A stretch of 64,000 bases of DNA from Chloroflexota bacterium (lineage in GTDB: Bacteria; Chloroflexota; UBA11872), in NCBI GenBank assembly GCA_026708035.1, contig JAPOVQ010000035.1, positions 62,001 to 126,000 of the forward strand. Reading direction: 5' to 3'. The translations under genes were made by a program, and so were the position numbers. A model generated the notes under the pieces. It had not been told where the DNA came from. It searched no databases and saw only the letters and a list, made by a program, of their open reading frames with translations. Positions within the stretch are counted from its first letter, which is position 1. Each line of letters opens with the position of its first letter. This document shows positions 34,283 through 48,900 of this stretch, in pieces.

Positions 34283-36706
34283 ATGGGCCGCAGTGCGGAG
34301 CAGTCGGTGTTGGGCAATCTGGCGTCAGTCGACGACACGTCGGCGACCACGGCCGAGACGCGCTCGGAGCTGGCGGTCATGCCCGTGGTGCCGCTGCTCG
34401 ATTGGGTCGCGTTCCCGGAGATGGCCATGCCCTTGCAGGCCAGCCGGGACGCGTCGTTGGCCGCCGTGGCGGCGGCCGAGACGCGTGGCGGCCGCGTCGT
34501 GCTGGTGGCGCAGCGGCGCGCCAGCGACAAGGTGCGTCCATCGGACCTTTTTGAGGTCGGCACCACTGCCGAGGTCATTCGCAAGCTGCGCATGCCCGAC
34601 GGCAGCCAGCAGGTCCTGCTGCAGGGCCGCCAGCGCGCCCGGCTCGAGTCCGTGGAAGAGCGCGAAGGCCATCTCGTCGCCCGCGTCGAACCCGTGGAGA
34701 CTCCCCACGAGTCGTCGCTGGAGCTCGAGGCCCTGCGCCGCGTGGTCGTGGCCCAGGTCGAGGCGGTCGCCGAGGAGACCAACACCTTCCCCCCCGACGT
34801 CGTGGCCATGACGCGCCGCGTGTCCGATCCAAGCTGGCTCTGCGACTACATCTGCTTTTCGTCCGACATGCCGATGCGGGAGCGTCAGGATGTGTTGGAG
34901 GCGTTCGCGCCCGTGGAGCGCCTGCGGCGCGTGGCCCGCTACCTGGCGCGCCAGGCGGAGATGCTGGACGTCCGCAACAAGATTCAAGGCGAGATTCAGG
35001 ACGGCATTGAGAAAGTCCAGCGCGACTTCTACCTGCGCGAGCAGCTGCGGGCGATCCAGCGCGAGCTCGGAATCTCGAACACCCAGATCGACGACACCGA
35101 CGAGCTGAGCCGGCGGGTGGAGGAGTCCGACCTGCCCGAGGTGGTGCGCGAGAAGGCCGAGCACGAAATCAGCCGGCTCGAAGCCACGCCCCCGACTTCG
35201 CCGGAGATCGGCGTGATCCGCGGCTACCTCGACTGGCTCCTCGGCCTGCCGTGGAGCACGGAAACCGCGGATCACCGCGAGCTGCGGCGCGCGCGGCGGG
35301 TGCTGGAGCGCGACCACTACGGCCTGGTGCACGTCAAGCAGCGGGTGCTGGAGTTTCTGGCGGTGCGCATGCTGTCGGACGCCTTCCGCACGCCGATCCT
35401 GTGCCTGGTCGGACCGCCCGGCGTCGGCAAGACGAGTCTCGGGCGTTCGGTGGCCCGGGCGCTGGGGCGGGAGTTCGTGCGCATCTCACTCGGCGGTGTG
35501 CGCGACGAGGCGGAAATCCGCGGCCATCGCCGCACCTACGTGGGGGCCTTGCCGGGCCGCATCGTGCAGGCCATGCGCCGCGCGGGCTCGCGCAATCCGG
35601 TGTTGCTGCTCGACGAGGTCGACAAGATCGGGCGCGACTTTCGCGGCGATCCCTCGTCCGCCCTGCTGGAAGTGCTCGATCCGGAACATAACCACAGCTT
35701 CACCGACCACTATCTCGAGGTGCCGCTCGATCTGTCGCGCGTGCTGTTCGTCACCACGGCCAACGACGCCGAAACCATCCCGGCGGTGCTGCGCGATCGG
35801 ATGGAGGTCATCGAGCTGCACGGCTACACCGAGGACGAGAAGGTCCGCATCGCCGACGGGCATTTGCTCCCGCGCCAGCTCAAGCAGCACGGGCTCGGCG
35901 GACGCGGCATCGAGTTCTCGGACCGCGCCATTCGCGAGGCGATCCGGCACTACACCCGCGAGGCCGGTGTGCGCAACCTCGAGCGCGAGCTCGGGTCGGT
36001 GTGCCGCAAGCTGGCGCGCCGCGTGGCGGACGGGCGGCGCATCGCGCGCCGGGTCACCCCGCGTGTGGTGCGCTCGCTGCTCAGAGCGCCGCGCTATCTG
36101 CCGGAAGACGACGACCGCTCGCCGCTGGTGGGCGTCGCGACCGGTCTGGCCGTCACGCCATTCGGCGGCGAGGTGCTCGACGTGGAGGCGTCCGCCGTGC
36201 CGGGCAGCGGCAAGCTGCGGCTCACCGGACAGCTGGGCGACGTGATGCGCGAGTCGGCGCAGGCCGCGCTGTCCTATGTGCGCGCGCGGGGCGACGCGTT
36301 CGGCATGGATCGACCCACGTTCGGAAAGACCGACGTGCACGTGCACGTGCCGGCGGGCAGCGTGCCCAAGGACGGCCCCTCGGCGGGCATCACCATGAGC
36401 ACCGCGATCATGTCGGCCGTGGCCGGCGTGCCCGTGCGGCGCCAGGTGGCCATGACCGGCGAGGTCACGCTGCGCGGCCGCGTCCTGCCCATCGGGGGAC
36501 TCAAGGAGAAAGTGCTGGCGGCGCATCGCGCCGGCCTTCGCACGGTGGTGGCGCCGGCGGAAAACCGGGCGGACATCGACGACGTGCCCGCGAAAGTCCG
36601 ACGACAGATGCGATTTGTGTGGGTGGACGACATGGACGCGGTCCTGACGACCGCTTTGATGACACCGGCGACGAGCCGGCCCGCGCCCCAGGGCGCGACG
36701 GCCTAG
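34283..36706 (+). CDS. lon: ATP-dependent protease Lon
   Basis: 807 aa. N-terminal LON substrate-binding domain (MPVVPLLDWVAFPEMAMPL), AAA+ module with Walker A GPPGVGKTSLGR and Walker B PVLLLDEVDKIG, and a C-terminal Ser-Lys protease with Ser in PKDGPSAGITMS and Lys in GGLKEKVLAA. It degrades misfolded proteins. It is the first gene of the chaperone operon. ATG 34283 lies 9 bases after the -10 box, which implies a leaderless message; ATG 34379, with GGAG 10 bases upstream, is the alternative and would remove 32 residues. Confidence 0.95.
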   Translation: MGRSAEQSVLGNLASVDDTSATTAETRSELAVMPVVPLLDWVAFPEMAMPLQASRDASLAAVAAAETRGGRVVLVAQRRASDKVRPSDLFEVGTTAEVIRKLRMPDGSQQVLLQGRQRARLESVEEREGHLVARVEPVETPHESSLELEALRRVVVAQVEAVAEETNTFPPDVVAMTRRVSDPSWLCDYICFSSDMPMRERQDVLEAFAPVERLRRVARYLARQAEMLDVRNKIQGEIQDGIEKVQRDFYLREQLRAIQRELGISNTQIDDTDELSRRVEESDLPEVVREKAEHEISRLEATPPTSPEIGVIRGYLDWLLGLPWSTETADHRELRRARRVLERDHYGLVHVKQRVLEFLAVRMLSDAFRTPILCLVGPPGVGKTSLGRSVARALGREFVRISLGGVRDEAEIRGHRRTYVGALPGRIVQAMRRAGSRNPVLLLDEVDKIGRDFRGDPSSALLEVLDPEHNHSFTDHYLEVPLDLSRVLFVTTANDAETIPAVLRDRMEVIELHGYTEDEKVRIADGHLLPRQLKQHGLGGRGIEFSDRAIREAIRHYTREAGVRNLERELGSVCRKLARRVADGRRIARRVTPRVVRSLLRAPRYLPEDDDRSPLVGVATGLAVTPFGGEVLDVEASAVPGSGKLRLTGQLGDVMRESAQAALSYVRARGDAFGMDRPTFGKTDVHVHVPAGSVPKDGPSAGITMSTAIMSAVAGVPVRRQVAMTGEVTLRGRVLPIGGLKEKVLAAHRAGLRTVVAPAENRADIDDVPAKVRRQMRFVWVDDMDAVLTTALMTPATSRPAPQGATA

Positions 36707-36718
36707 GAGGCAGAACGA

Positions 36719-38650
<1,932 letters not shown>

Positions 38651-38653
38651 CCC

Positions 38654-39178
38654 ATGTGCGCCACCGAACCCCGTGAATCCACGTCCGGCATGCACGACGA
38701 CGCGATGTCCGAGCACCGCGAGCCGGAGGAGGAGATCGCCGCGCTGCGCGCGGAGATCGAGGCGCTCAACGACAGGCTGCTGCGCGTTCGCGCCGACACC
38801 GACAACTATCGCAAGCGCCTGGAACGCACCACCGAGGATCTGGTACGCGGCGCCAAGCGCGGGCTGTTCATGGACCTGCTGAGCCTCGCCGACGACCTGG
38901 AGCGGGCGCTGGCCGCGCCGCACGACGACGGCCGAGCGCTGGCCGAGGGCGTGGATCTCACGCTCACGCGCCTGCGGGACGTGCTGGCCGGCTATGGCGT
39001 GCGCCGCATGGACTCCGGCGGCGCGTTCGACCCGAACTTGCACGAGGCCGTCGCCACCGCGGCCTCCAGCGACGTTCCCGACGGCCACATCCTCGACGAA
39101 GTCGGCCGCGGCTATCTCTGGGGCGACATGGTGCTGCGCGCGGCGCGCGTGCGCGTCGCGGTGGCGCCCGACGACTAG
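38654..39178 (+). CDS. grpE: nucleotide exchange factor GrpE
   Basis: 174 aa. A long coiled coil (EPEEEIAALRAEIEALNDRLLRVRADTDNYRKRLERTTEDL) is followed by the beta-wing domain with FDPNLHEAVAT and GYLWGDMVLRAARVRVA. It releases ADP from DnaK. The ATG is 3 bases after the dnaK stop; Met18 at 38705 is a possible later start. Confidence 0.93.
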   Translation: MCATEPRESTSGMHDDAMSEHREPEEEIAALRAEIEALNDRLLRVRADTDNYRKRLERTTEDLVRGAKRGLFMDLLSLADDLERALAAPHDDGRALAEGVDLTLTRLRDVLAGYGVRRMDSGGAFDPNLHEAVATAASSDVPDGHILDEVGRGYLWGDMVLRAARVRVAVAPDD

Positions 39179-39185
39179 CGACGCC

Positions 39186-40112
39186 ATGGAATTCCGGGAC
39201 TACTACAAGACCTTGGGCGTCAGCCGGCAGGCCAGCGACGACGAGCTCAAGCGGGCCTTCCGTCGCCTGGCGCGTCGCTACCACCCCGACGTCAATCCCG
39301 GCGATCCGCAGGCCGACGCGCGCTTCAAGGAGATCAACGAGGCCTATCAGGTGCTCAGCGACCCCGACAAGCGCAAGCGCTACGACCGCTTTGGATCGAA
39401 TTGGCGACAGACCGGGTCGTTCGAAGAGGCATTTCGTCGAGCCGGAGCCCCGACCGGCGCCTCGCCCGGAGGCTTTGGCGGCGCGGGCTTCAGCGATTTC
39501 TTCGAGTCCCTGTTCGGCAGCATGGGCTTCGGCGGTCAGCGCCCGGGCCCGCCGCCCAGCGCCGACGTCGAGGACCGGCTGGACATCACCCTGCGCGAAG
39601 TCGCCGAGGGCGGCCGGCGCTCGCTGATGCTGCGCACGCCGCACGCCGACGGCCAGATACGCCAGGAGCACATCGACGTCACCATTCCCAAAGCGGTGCG
39701 CGACGGCCAGCGGCTGCGCGTGACCGGCAAGGGCAGCATCCGGCCGGACGGCACGCGCGGTGACCTGTATCTGCGCGTCGCGGTGGCGCCCGACTCGCGC
39801 TTCGAACGCCACGACGCCGACCTGCACACCACGGCCACCATCGGTCTCTCGGAAGCCATGCTCGGCGCCAACGTCAACGTCTCCACCCTCAGCGGGCCGA
39901 CCTTGACGATGCAGGTGCCGCCGGAGACCCGCGACGGCGCTCGACTGCGGTTGCGCGGCCAGGGACTGCCGAAGGCCGGGTCAAACCAGCGCGGCGACAT
40001 GCTCGTGCGCATTCGCGTGCGGTTTCCCCAGGATCTCTCACACCGCGAGCAAGCGCTGTTCCGCGAGCTGGCCGAGCTGCGCGGCGAGCAGCCGCTGCCC
40101 CAACGAAGCTGA
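39186..40112 (+). CDS. dnaJ: DnaJ-family co-chaperone without zinc finger
   Basis: 308 aa. J-domain residues 4-70 with RRYHPDVNPGDP (HPD), a Gly/Phe-rich linker (GASPGGFGGAGFSDFFESLFGSMGFGG), then the two C-terminal beta domains. No CxxCxGxG repeats are present, so it is the class B/CbpA form. It stimulates DnaK ATPase and delivers substrates. It starts 8 bases after grpE. Confidence 0.93.
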   Translation: MEFRDYYKTLGVSRQASDDELKRAFRRLARRYHPDVNPGDPQADARFKEINEAYQVLSDPDKRKRYDRFGSNWRQTGSFEEAFRRAGAPTGASPGGFGGAGFSDFFESLFGSMGFGGQRPGPPPSADVEDRLDITLREVAEGGRRSLMLRTPHADGQIRQEHIDVTIPKAVRDGQRLRVTGKGSIRPDGTRGDLYLRVAVAPDSRFERHDADLHTTATIGLSEAMLGANVNVSTLSGPTLTMQVPPETRDGARLRLRGQGLPKAGSNQRGDMLVRIRVRFPQDLSHREQALFRELAELRGEQPLPQRS

Positions 40113-40523
40113 ATGCGTTCCCCCGACGACTTCGACGCCGTCTCCGAACCGGACGTCGGCATGCGCGAGCGGCCCGCGGTGTTCATCGGCGTGGTGGCGG
40201 AAATCACCCGCGTGCATCCGCAAACGCTGCGCCACTACGAGCGCATCGGCCTGGTCACTCCGGGACGATCCCGGGGCAACGTGCGCCTCTATTCGCAGGA
40301 AGACATCGAGCGCGTACGGCTGATTCAGCGCTTGACCCATGAGCTGGGCGTGAACCTGGCGGGCGTCGAGGTGATTCTGAACATGCGCGAGACCCACGAG
40401 CGCCAGCGGCAGGAATCCGAACGCCGGGAGCAGCGCTTGGGCGATCGCCATCAGCTGGAGATTGAGCGACTGCAGGCGGAAGTCGATCGACTGCGCGCCG
40501 CGCTGCGCCGCCTGGTCGGATAG
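40113..40523 (+). CDS. hspR: heat-shock repressor HspR (MerR family)
   Basis: 136 aa. The MerR winged helix [51 protein letters not shown] is followed by a coiled coil ([23 protein letters not shown]). HspR binds HAIR elements and is assisted by DnaK in other bacteria, forming a feedback loop. A HAIR box overlaps the promoter of this operon. ATG directly abuts the dnaJ stop. Confidence 0.92.
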   Translation: MRSPDDFDAVSEPDVGMRERPAVFIGVVAEITRVHPQTLRHYERIGLVTPGRSRGNVRLYSQEDIERVRLIQRLTHELGVNLAGVEVILNMRETHERQRQESERREQRLGDRHQLEIERLQAEVDRLRAALRRLVG

Positions 40524-40550
40524 CGGGGCGGACAAGGAGCAACGACCACG

Positions 40551-43079
<2,529 letters not shown>

Positions 43080-43098
43080 GCGGGGACCGGTCGGGGAA

Positions 43099-43130
43099 CG
43101 GCCCTCGCGGCCTCCCCAGCGCGAGGGCCG
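43099..43130 (+). terminator. strong hairpin at the end of the chaperone operon
   Basis: An 11-base perfect stem, CGGCCCTCGCG (43099-43109) with CGCGAGGGCCG (43120-43130), has a 10-base loop and lies 20 bases after the clpC stop. No T tract follows, so termination may need Rho or depend on the stem alone. Confidence 0.6.
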
Positions 43131-43253
43131 CTCGTTGACCGGAGTTGGCATTGTTCCGCGCCATTCGCCCCGAGGCAATGAAATTCTGTGGTTGCGAGGG
43201 ACGGCCAAGTGCCCCACCATTTCGCGCAAGGCATCGCCGTGAGAGGTGCGCAG

Positions 43254-44027
43254 ATGGCCCACGTGGCGTTTGAACGGATGACACGCGATGAAATCGGCGC
43301 CCTGGCGCCCTCGGCGGTGGCCATACTGCCCACCGCGGCCATCGAGCAGCACGGGCCGCACAACCCCGTGGGCCTCGACACCATGTGCTGCATGGCGGTG
43401 GCGCGGGCCGCGGCGGAGGCCGCGGGCCCTGATCTCAACGTGGTCGTGTGCCCGCCGCTGCACTTCGGCAGCTCGCTCCATCACCTGCCGTGGCCCGGCG
43501 TGCTCACGCTGACCAGCCACACGTTCGGCGTGGTGGTCTACGAGCTGCTCGACAGCCTGCGCATGATGGGGTTTCGCCGGGTGTTCGTGCTCAACGGCCA
43601 CGGCGGCAACGAGTTCCTGATTCAGCAGACCGCGCGCGATTTCGTGCTGGAATTTCGCGAAGTGCACGTGGTCGCCGGCAGCTACTGGGACCTCGCCCGC
43701 GAGGCGCTGGAGGCCGTTCCGCGCGATGGGGGGTTCTCCATCCCAGGGCACGCGGGGTCGTTTGAGACGTCGCTGATGCTCCATCTCGACCCGGAGCTGG
43801 TGCGGGCCGAACACATTCCGGTGACCGGCGACACACCGCTGCCGGCCGGCCTCGCCAACGTGACCGAGGCCCGCGACGGCGATTTCCTGGGCGACCGGCC
43901 CACCGGCGTGAGCGACGACGCGTCGCACGGCACGGCCGAGTTGGGCCGTCAGTACCTCGACGCGGCGGCGACGGTGGTGGCCGCGCAGATTCGGGAAATC
44001 GCGGCGTCGGGCGGCGACCGGGCGTAG
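43254..44027 (+). CDS. creatininase-family amidohydrolase
   Basis: 257 aa. Metal ligands are visible in AIEQHGPHNPVGLDT, LNGHGGNEFLI and GHAGSFETSLML, the three motifs of creatinine amidohydrolase and mycofactocin MftE-like enzymes. It hydrolyses an amide; the substrate is unknown. GAGAGG stands 7 bases before ATG 43254, which is preferred over the upstream GTG 43188. It ends 2 bases from the convergent ASKHA-type gene. Confidence 0.88.
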   Translation: MAHVAFERMTRDEIGALAPSAVAILPTAAIEQHGPHNPVGLDTMCCMAVARAAAEAAGPDLNVVVCPPLHFGSSLHHLPWPGVLTLTSHTFGVVVYELLDSLRMMGFRRVFVLNGHGGNEFLIQQTARDFVLEFREVHVVAGSYWDLAREALEAVPRDGGFSIPGHAGSFETSLMLHLDPELVRAEHIPVTGDTPLPAGLANVTEARDGDFLGDRPTGVSDDASHGTAELGRQYLDAAATVVAAQIREIAASGGDRA

Positions 44028-44029
44028 AG

Positions 44030-45922
44030 CTAGACGACGTTTTCGTCAGACGCCGGAAAGCCCATGGCGTCGCCGAACTGATCCTGGAAGTCGGGTACGG
44101 CGGACAACTCGACATAATGCACGTGGCCGGGCAGGTCGGTGGCGCGCACGCGCGACGTCAATGACAGCAGGCACATGCGCGCCCCATGGCCGGCGGCGTT
44201 GCCAATCGCCTCGACGGCCTGCTCCGGCACCGGCGGCAGCAGCCCGATGGCCAGGGCCTGCGCCGGATCGATGTAGCTGCCGAAGGCGCCGGCCAGCATC
44301 ACGCGGTCGAGATCGGACGGCTTCAAGCCGGCCTCGCGCAAGAGGACGTTCGTGCCGCAGCGAATGCTGCCCTTGGCCAGCTGCAAGCGTCGGATGTCCT
44401 GCGCATGCAGCGCGATACTCTCCTCCGGCGACGCCGGATCGCCCGTGAGCACGAATTCGCCGCCGGTGTCGTCGGGCCGCACCCGGTCGGCCAGGCCGGG
44501 CAGCGTCCGCTCCATTTCGTCCCGCGAGAGCAGCCGGCCGCTCGGCGCCACCGCGCCCACGCGCAGCAACTCGGCCACCGCGTCGACGAGGCCCGATCCA
44601 CAGATCCCCTCGGGCTCGCCGCCGCCGATCACATCCACCTCCACCGACGTGGGGGTGATGCGCACGCGCTCGATCGCCCCGGGCGCCGCGCGCATGCCGC
44701 GCGTGATCTCGGCGCCTTCGAATGCCGGTCCGGCGGGCGCGGCCGTGGCGAAAAGCCGCCGCCGGTGCGCCAGCACGATCTCACCGTTGGTGCCCACGTC
44801 GATGACCAGCGTCGTACCGCGGCGGCGTCCCAGATTCGTGCTCAGCATCACGCCCACGATGTCGCCGCCGACATAGCTGGCCACCGCAGGCGCCACCCAC
44901 ACCCACGCCGACGGGAGCACCGGCAAGTCGAGCTCCGACGCCCGCAGGGACACCGGATCGACCGTGGTCGGCGCAAACGGCGAATACGAGATGCGCGACG
45001 GATCGATGCCCAGCAGCAGGTGCGTCATCACCGTGTTGCCGACGAACGTGGCCTCGTAGACGCGGTCCGGACGCACGTCCGCGGCCTCCAGGCAGCGGGT
45101 GGCAATGCCGCGCACCGTGTCCAGGATCGCCCGGTGCAGGCGCTCGACGAACTCAGGGCCGCGCATGGTCGCGCTCATGCGACTGATCACGTCGCCGCCG
45201 TAGATGTGCTGGCCGTTGATGTCGGACGCAACGGCGACCTCTTGCCCGGTGGTCAAGTCCATCAGCGCACCCACCACCGTGGTCGTGCCGATATCGAACG
45301 CCAGGCCATAGGCCACGCCGGTGGTATCGCCGCGCTCGACCGAGATCACCCGGTTGCCGGCGATCACCACCGTGACGCCCTGGCTGATGTCCTCGCCGAT
45401 CGCCCCCAGCCGGCTCAGCGCATCCCGCGTCGGATCGAGGTCGCCGGCGGCCGCGGCCAGCTCGTCCTGCACCAGGCTCCAGTCGGCGCGCGGATCGTGC
45501 AGGGACGGCGGCGACGGCTTGACATAAATCTTCTGGATATTCGGATCGAGACTGATGCGCCCCAATCCGGCGCTCTCCACCACCCGCACCGCGCGAATCC
45601 CCAATGGATGCGAGTAGACCGCGCCCGCGTCCACCGGGTGCTGGCAGGCCAGGCGCCATCCGCCGGCGAGCTGCGCGATCGCCAGGCGGCGCTTGTCGTG
45701 CGGCGTCGGCTCGGGAACCTCGGCGTCGCGCACCAGCACCCGGCAGGTGCCGCAGGTGCCCTTCCCGGCGCACACCGTCTCCACGGGAATGTCGTTGGCG
45801 TGGGCGGCGTCGAGGATCGTCGTGCCGACTTCCGCCTCGATCGCGCGGTCTTCGGGCAAGAAGCGACATGAAACGGTGCTGGGGGCGCTAATGGGGCGGA
45901 CCTCCGGGGTCGATGTGGGCAT
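44030..45922 (-). CDS. ferredoxin-ASKHA (RACo/RamA-like) activator protein
   Basis: 630 aa. The N-terminal 100 residues are a plant-type [2Fe-2S] ferredoxin with CAGKGTCGTC and LACQ. A linker follows, then a large ASKHA domain (DUF4445) with LAFDIGTTTVVGALMDL, VGNTVMTHLLLG, LVIDVGTNGEIVLA, GICGSGLVDAVAELL and MLAGAFGSYIDP. Relatives are ATP-driven reductive activators of corrinoid proteins. No corrinoid protein or methyltransferase gene is present here, so the client is unknown. It is divergent from nuoB. Confidence 0.86.
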   Translation of the reverse strand: MPTSTPEVRPISAPSTVSCRFLPEDRAIEAEVGTTILDAAHANDIPVETVCAGKGTCGTCRVLVRDAEVPEPTPHDKRRLAIAQLAGGWRLACQHPVDAGAVYSHPLGIRAVRVVESAGLGRISLDPNIQKIYVKPSPPSLHDPRADWSLVQDELAAAAGDLDPTRDALSRLGAIGEDISQGVTVVIAGNRVISVERGDTTGVAYGLAFDIGTTTVVGALMDLTTGQEVAVASDINGQHIYGGDVISRMSATMRGPEFVERLHRAILDTVRGIATRCLEAADVRPDRVYEATFVGNTVMTHLLLGIDPSRISYSPFAPTTVDPVSLRASELDLPVLPSAWVWVAPAVASYVGGDIVGVMLSTNLGRRRGTTLVIDVGTNGEIVLAHRRRLFATAAPAGPAFEGAEITRGMRAAPGAIERVRITPTSVEVDVIGGGEPEGICGSGLVDAVAELLRVGAVAPSGRLLSRDEMERTLPGLADRVRPDDTGGEFVLTGDPASPEESIALHAQDIRRLQLAKGSIRCGTNVLLREAGLKPSDLDRVMLAGAFGSYIDPAQALAIGLLPPVPEQAVEAIGNAAGHGARMCLLSLTSRVRATDLPGHVHYVELSAVPDFQDQFGDAMGFPASDENVV

Positions 45923-46015
45923 TGTGCGCCAAAGCGCCCGTGAAGACGACGGCGCAACCGCTTACAATTGTCGAGGTTCGCAGGGACGACGCAAGCGGAC
46001 GGAGGTCCGAGCACC

Positions 46016-46666
<651 letters not shown>

Positions 46667-46705
46667 GTTGCGACCACGCGCGCCCGGTCCTCAGGCCACC
46701 CCTCG

Positions 46706-47395
46706 ATGACGACACCTGACGGCCGCATCCGCCTGGAGCTTCACGCCCACACCCACGCGTCCCCCGACTGCGGGCTGAGCCCGACCCGACTCATCGAGCT
46801 GCTGCAAGACCGCGGCATCGAGGCGCTGGCGGTGACGGATCACAACACCATGGCCGGCGCCTTCGAGATGGCGCGCGTCTCGCCCCTGCCCACCATCCTC
46901 GCGGAAGAGATCAAGAGCACCGCCGGCGACATCATCGGTCTCTTCCTGGAGGAAGAAATCCCGCGCGACATGTCGCCGCGGGACACCGTGGCCGCCATCA
47001 AGGACCAGGGCGGGCTGGTGCTCGTGCCGCATCCATTCGACAGCCTGCGCCGGTCGGCGCTGCGGGAAGCCACCGAGAGCATCCGCGAGCAGATCGACAT
47101 TCTCGAGGTGTTCAACGGGCGCACCCTGCGCGAGCGCGACAACCGCACGGCGCAGGACTATGCGCGGGATCACGGCCTGGTGGCGTCCGTCGGCTCGGAC
47201 TCGCATCTGTCCCGCGAGGTGGGCGTGAGCTGGCAGGTGCTCGAGCCGTGGAACGATCCCGCCGAGTTCCTGGACAACCTGCGCGACGCCGAGCTGCACA
47301 TGGAGCTGGCACCGGCCTGGGTGCATGCCGGCAGCTCGTTGCACGCCTACGCCACCAAGTTTCGGAAGCGGCTGAATACCTGGTTCGCCGGCTGA
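46706..47395 (+). CDS. PHP-domain phosphoesterase
   Basis: 229 aa. The metal-binding motifs of the PHP superfamily are present in order: ELHAHTHASPDC, VTDHNTM, the Glu of LAEEIKS, VPHPFDS, and GSDSHLSREVG. Such proteins hydrolyse phosphoesters of small molecules or nucleotides. The substrate is unknown. It lies 40 bases after nuoB and 10 bases before the transporter gene. Confidence 0.87.
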   Translation: MTTPDGRIRLELHAHTHASPDCGLSPTRLIELLQDRGIEALAVTDHNTMAGAFEMARVSPLPTILAEEIKSTAGDIIGLFLEEEIPRDMSPRDTVAAIKDQGGLVLVPHPFDSLRRSALREATESIREQIDILEVFNGRTLRERDNRTAQDYARDHGLVASVGSDSHLSREVGVSWQVLEPWNDPAEFLDNLRDAELHMELAPAWVHAGSSLHAYATKFRKRLNTWFAG

Positions 47396-47405
47396 CGCGA
47401 CGCGC

Positions 47406-48755
47406 ATGACGGCGGAAGCCGCGTCCGACGGCTGGGCGGCGTTCACGCGGCGCGGGCTGACGCTGTGGTTCCCGGCCTCGGTCAATCTGGGCATCGCCAG
47501 CCTGCTGGCCCCGGCCATGAACGCCCTGCTGGCGCGGGCCATCGATCCCGAGGCATCGATCGCGGGCTTCGCCGTGGCGCTGGGCGTCATCACCATCGTG
47601 GCGCTGCCCCAGTTCCGCATTCAGCAGCTGACGCTGGTGTTTCTGCACGATCATCAGGCGTTGCGCAGCCTGCGCCGATTCGTGGCCATCACCGCCGCGG
47701 TCGTGGGCGCGATCAGCTGCGTCGCGGCGCTGACGCCGCTGGCCGAGCTGATTCTCGAGGGAATCTTCGCCGCCACGGACGATTTGCTCACGCAGGCGCG
47801 GGCGGCGTTGGTGGCGCTGTGCCCGTTGCCGGTATTCATGGTGGCGCGCACGCACCTGCACGGCGCGGCCCTGCGGCTCGGGCAGGCGCGGCTGGTGTGG
47901 CTGGGCACCGGGCTCGGGGCCGGCGGCGCCGTTGCCATCTCCGCCGCGCTCATCGCGGCGGGCATGCAGGGGGCGGCCGCGGCCGGCGTGGGCACCACCC
48001 TGGCCGCCGGCCTGGAGACCGTCATGCTGATGGCGGCCACGCGCCATTTGCTGCGGCACGGGTTGCCCGCACACTCACCGCGCGGCCTCGATTCCAGCCT
48101 GGGCGCGGTGGCGCGCTTTTTCACGCCGCTGATCTTCGCCTCATTGCTTCCCGCCGCCACCACGCCGATCGTCAACGCGGCCCTGGCTCGCACGTCCGAG
48201 CCCGAGACCTCGCTGGCCGCCTTCGCCATCGCCATCGGCCTCTTCCAGTTCCTGACGATCCTGCTTTGGGGCGCCCAGCCCTCGATTCTCGCGCTGCTGG
48301 CGCGGGGCGACGGCATGCGCCGGATCGCGGTTTTGACCAATGCGGTCGCCGCCGCGGTTCTGGTCGTGTCGTTGGCCGTGGCATTTGTGCCGCCATTGAG
48401 TGCGCTGGTCGTCGAGGACATCAGCGGCGCGCGCGACCGGCTGGCCGAGCTGTCGTTGCTCGGGCTGCGCGTGCTGGCGCCCCTGCCGTTGATCCTGGTG
48501 CAGGAGCAGGTATTCGCCTCGGCCCTCATGCAGGTGCGCCGCACCCGCCCGATTCTTTACGTGAACTTGTGGCGGCTCGCCGCGCTGCTCGTCTTCGTGG
48601 TGCTCGCGCTCGGGTTGGAGGGACTGCCCGGCGTGGCCGTGGGCGCCGGCGCCTGGGCGGCCAGCCTGATCGTCGAAGCCGTGGCAACGTACGGCTATGG
48701 CCGCGGCGCCTATCGCCAACTCACGACCAGCGAGGCGTTGACATTCGGCCGTTAG
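47406..48755 (+). CDS. MATE/ANKH-like multi-pass membrane transporter
   Basis: 449 aa with about 12 hydrophobic segments in two similar halves. Each half has a motif resembling LAPAMNALLARAIDPEASIAGFAVALG (residues about 34-60) and TTPIVNAALARTSEPETSLAAFAIAIG (second half), like the repeated NAGLAR...LAAFGVA of ANKH-type members of the MOP flippase superfamily. The substrate is unknown. Its last codons contain the -35 box of the following transcription unit. Confidence 0.65.
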   Translation: MTAEAASDGWAAFTRRGLTLWFPASVNLGIASLLAPAMNALLARAIDPEASIAGFAVALGVITIVALPQFRIQQLTLVFLHDHQALRSLRRFVAITAAVVGAISCVAALTPLAELILEGIFAATDDLLTQARAALVALCPLPVFMVARTHLHGAALRLGQARLVWLGTGLGAGGAVAISAALIAAGMQGAAAAGVGTTLAAGLETVMLMAATRHLLRHGLPAHSPRGLDSSLGAVARFFTPLIFASLLPAATTPIVNAALARTSEPETSLAAFAIAIGLFQFLTILLWGAQPSILALLARGDGMRRIAVLTNAVAAAVLVVSLAVAFVPPLSALVVEDISGARDRLAELSLLGLRVLAPLPLILVQEQVFASALMQVRRTRPILYVNLWRLAALLVFVVLALGLEGLPGVAVGAGAWAASLIVEAVATYGYGRGAYRQLTTSEALTFGR

Positions 48756-48765
48756 CGCATAGGAT
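48738..48765 (+). promoter_or_regulatory. promoter of the ABC exporter leader
   Basis: TTGACA (48738-48743), 16 bases, TAGGAT (48760-48765). It lies across the end of the preceding transporter gene. The predicted start near 48772 gives a leader of about 215 bases before the ATPase gene, ending in a terminator. Confidence 0.6.
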
Positions 48766-48831
48766 GCTAGTCAGCACGACGACGTTGAGATTGCGATGGT
48801 CCTTGATGGGCGCGCATAGCCGATTCCGCCA

Positions 48832-48868
48832 CGGCAGCATGCTGCCGACTCCGGGAGGGGTGTGCCCC
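48832..48868 (+). promoter_or_regulatory. structured segment of the exporter leader
   Basis: A perfect 16-base palindrome, CGGCAGCATGCTGCCG (48832-48847), is followed by GGGG-TGTG-CCCC (48857-48868). A further long-range pair (ACGACGT near 48779 with ACGTCGT near 48876) encloses them. Short ORFs starting at 48796 (7 codons) and 48806 (23 codons) cross this segment. Together they look like a regulated 5' leader; no known riboswitch class is recognised. Confidence 0.4.
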
Positions 48869-48900
48869 GAACGCTGACGTCGTAGACCAACGCACGAACG

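Noticed and set aside
48764-48877. 37-codon leader ORF starting at ATG 48764
   Set aside because: Its ATG lies inside the predicted -10 box, so it would not be on the transcript; only shorter ORFs from 48796 and 48806 could be.
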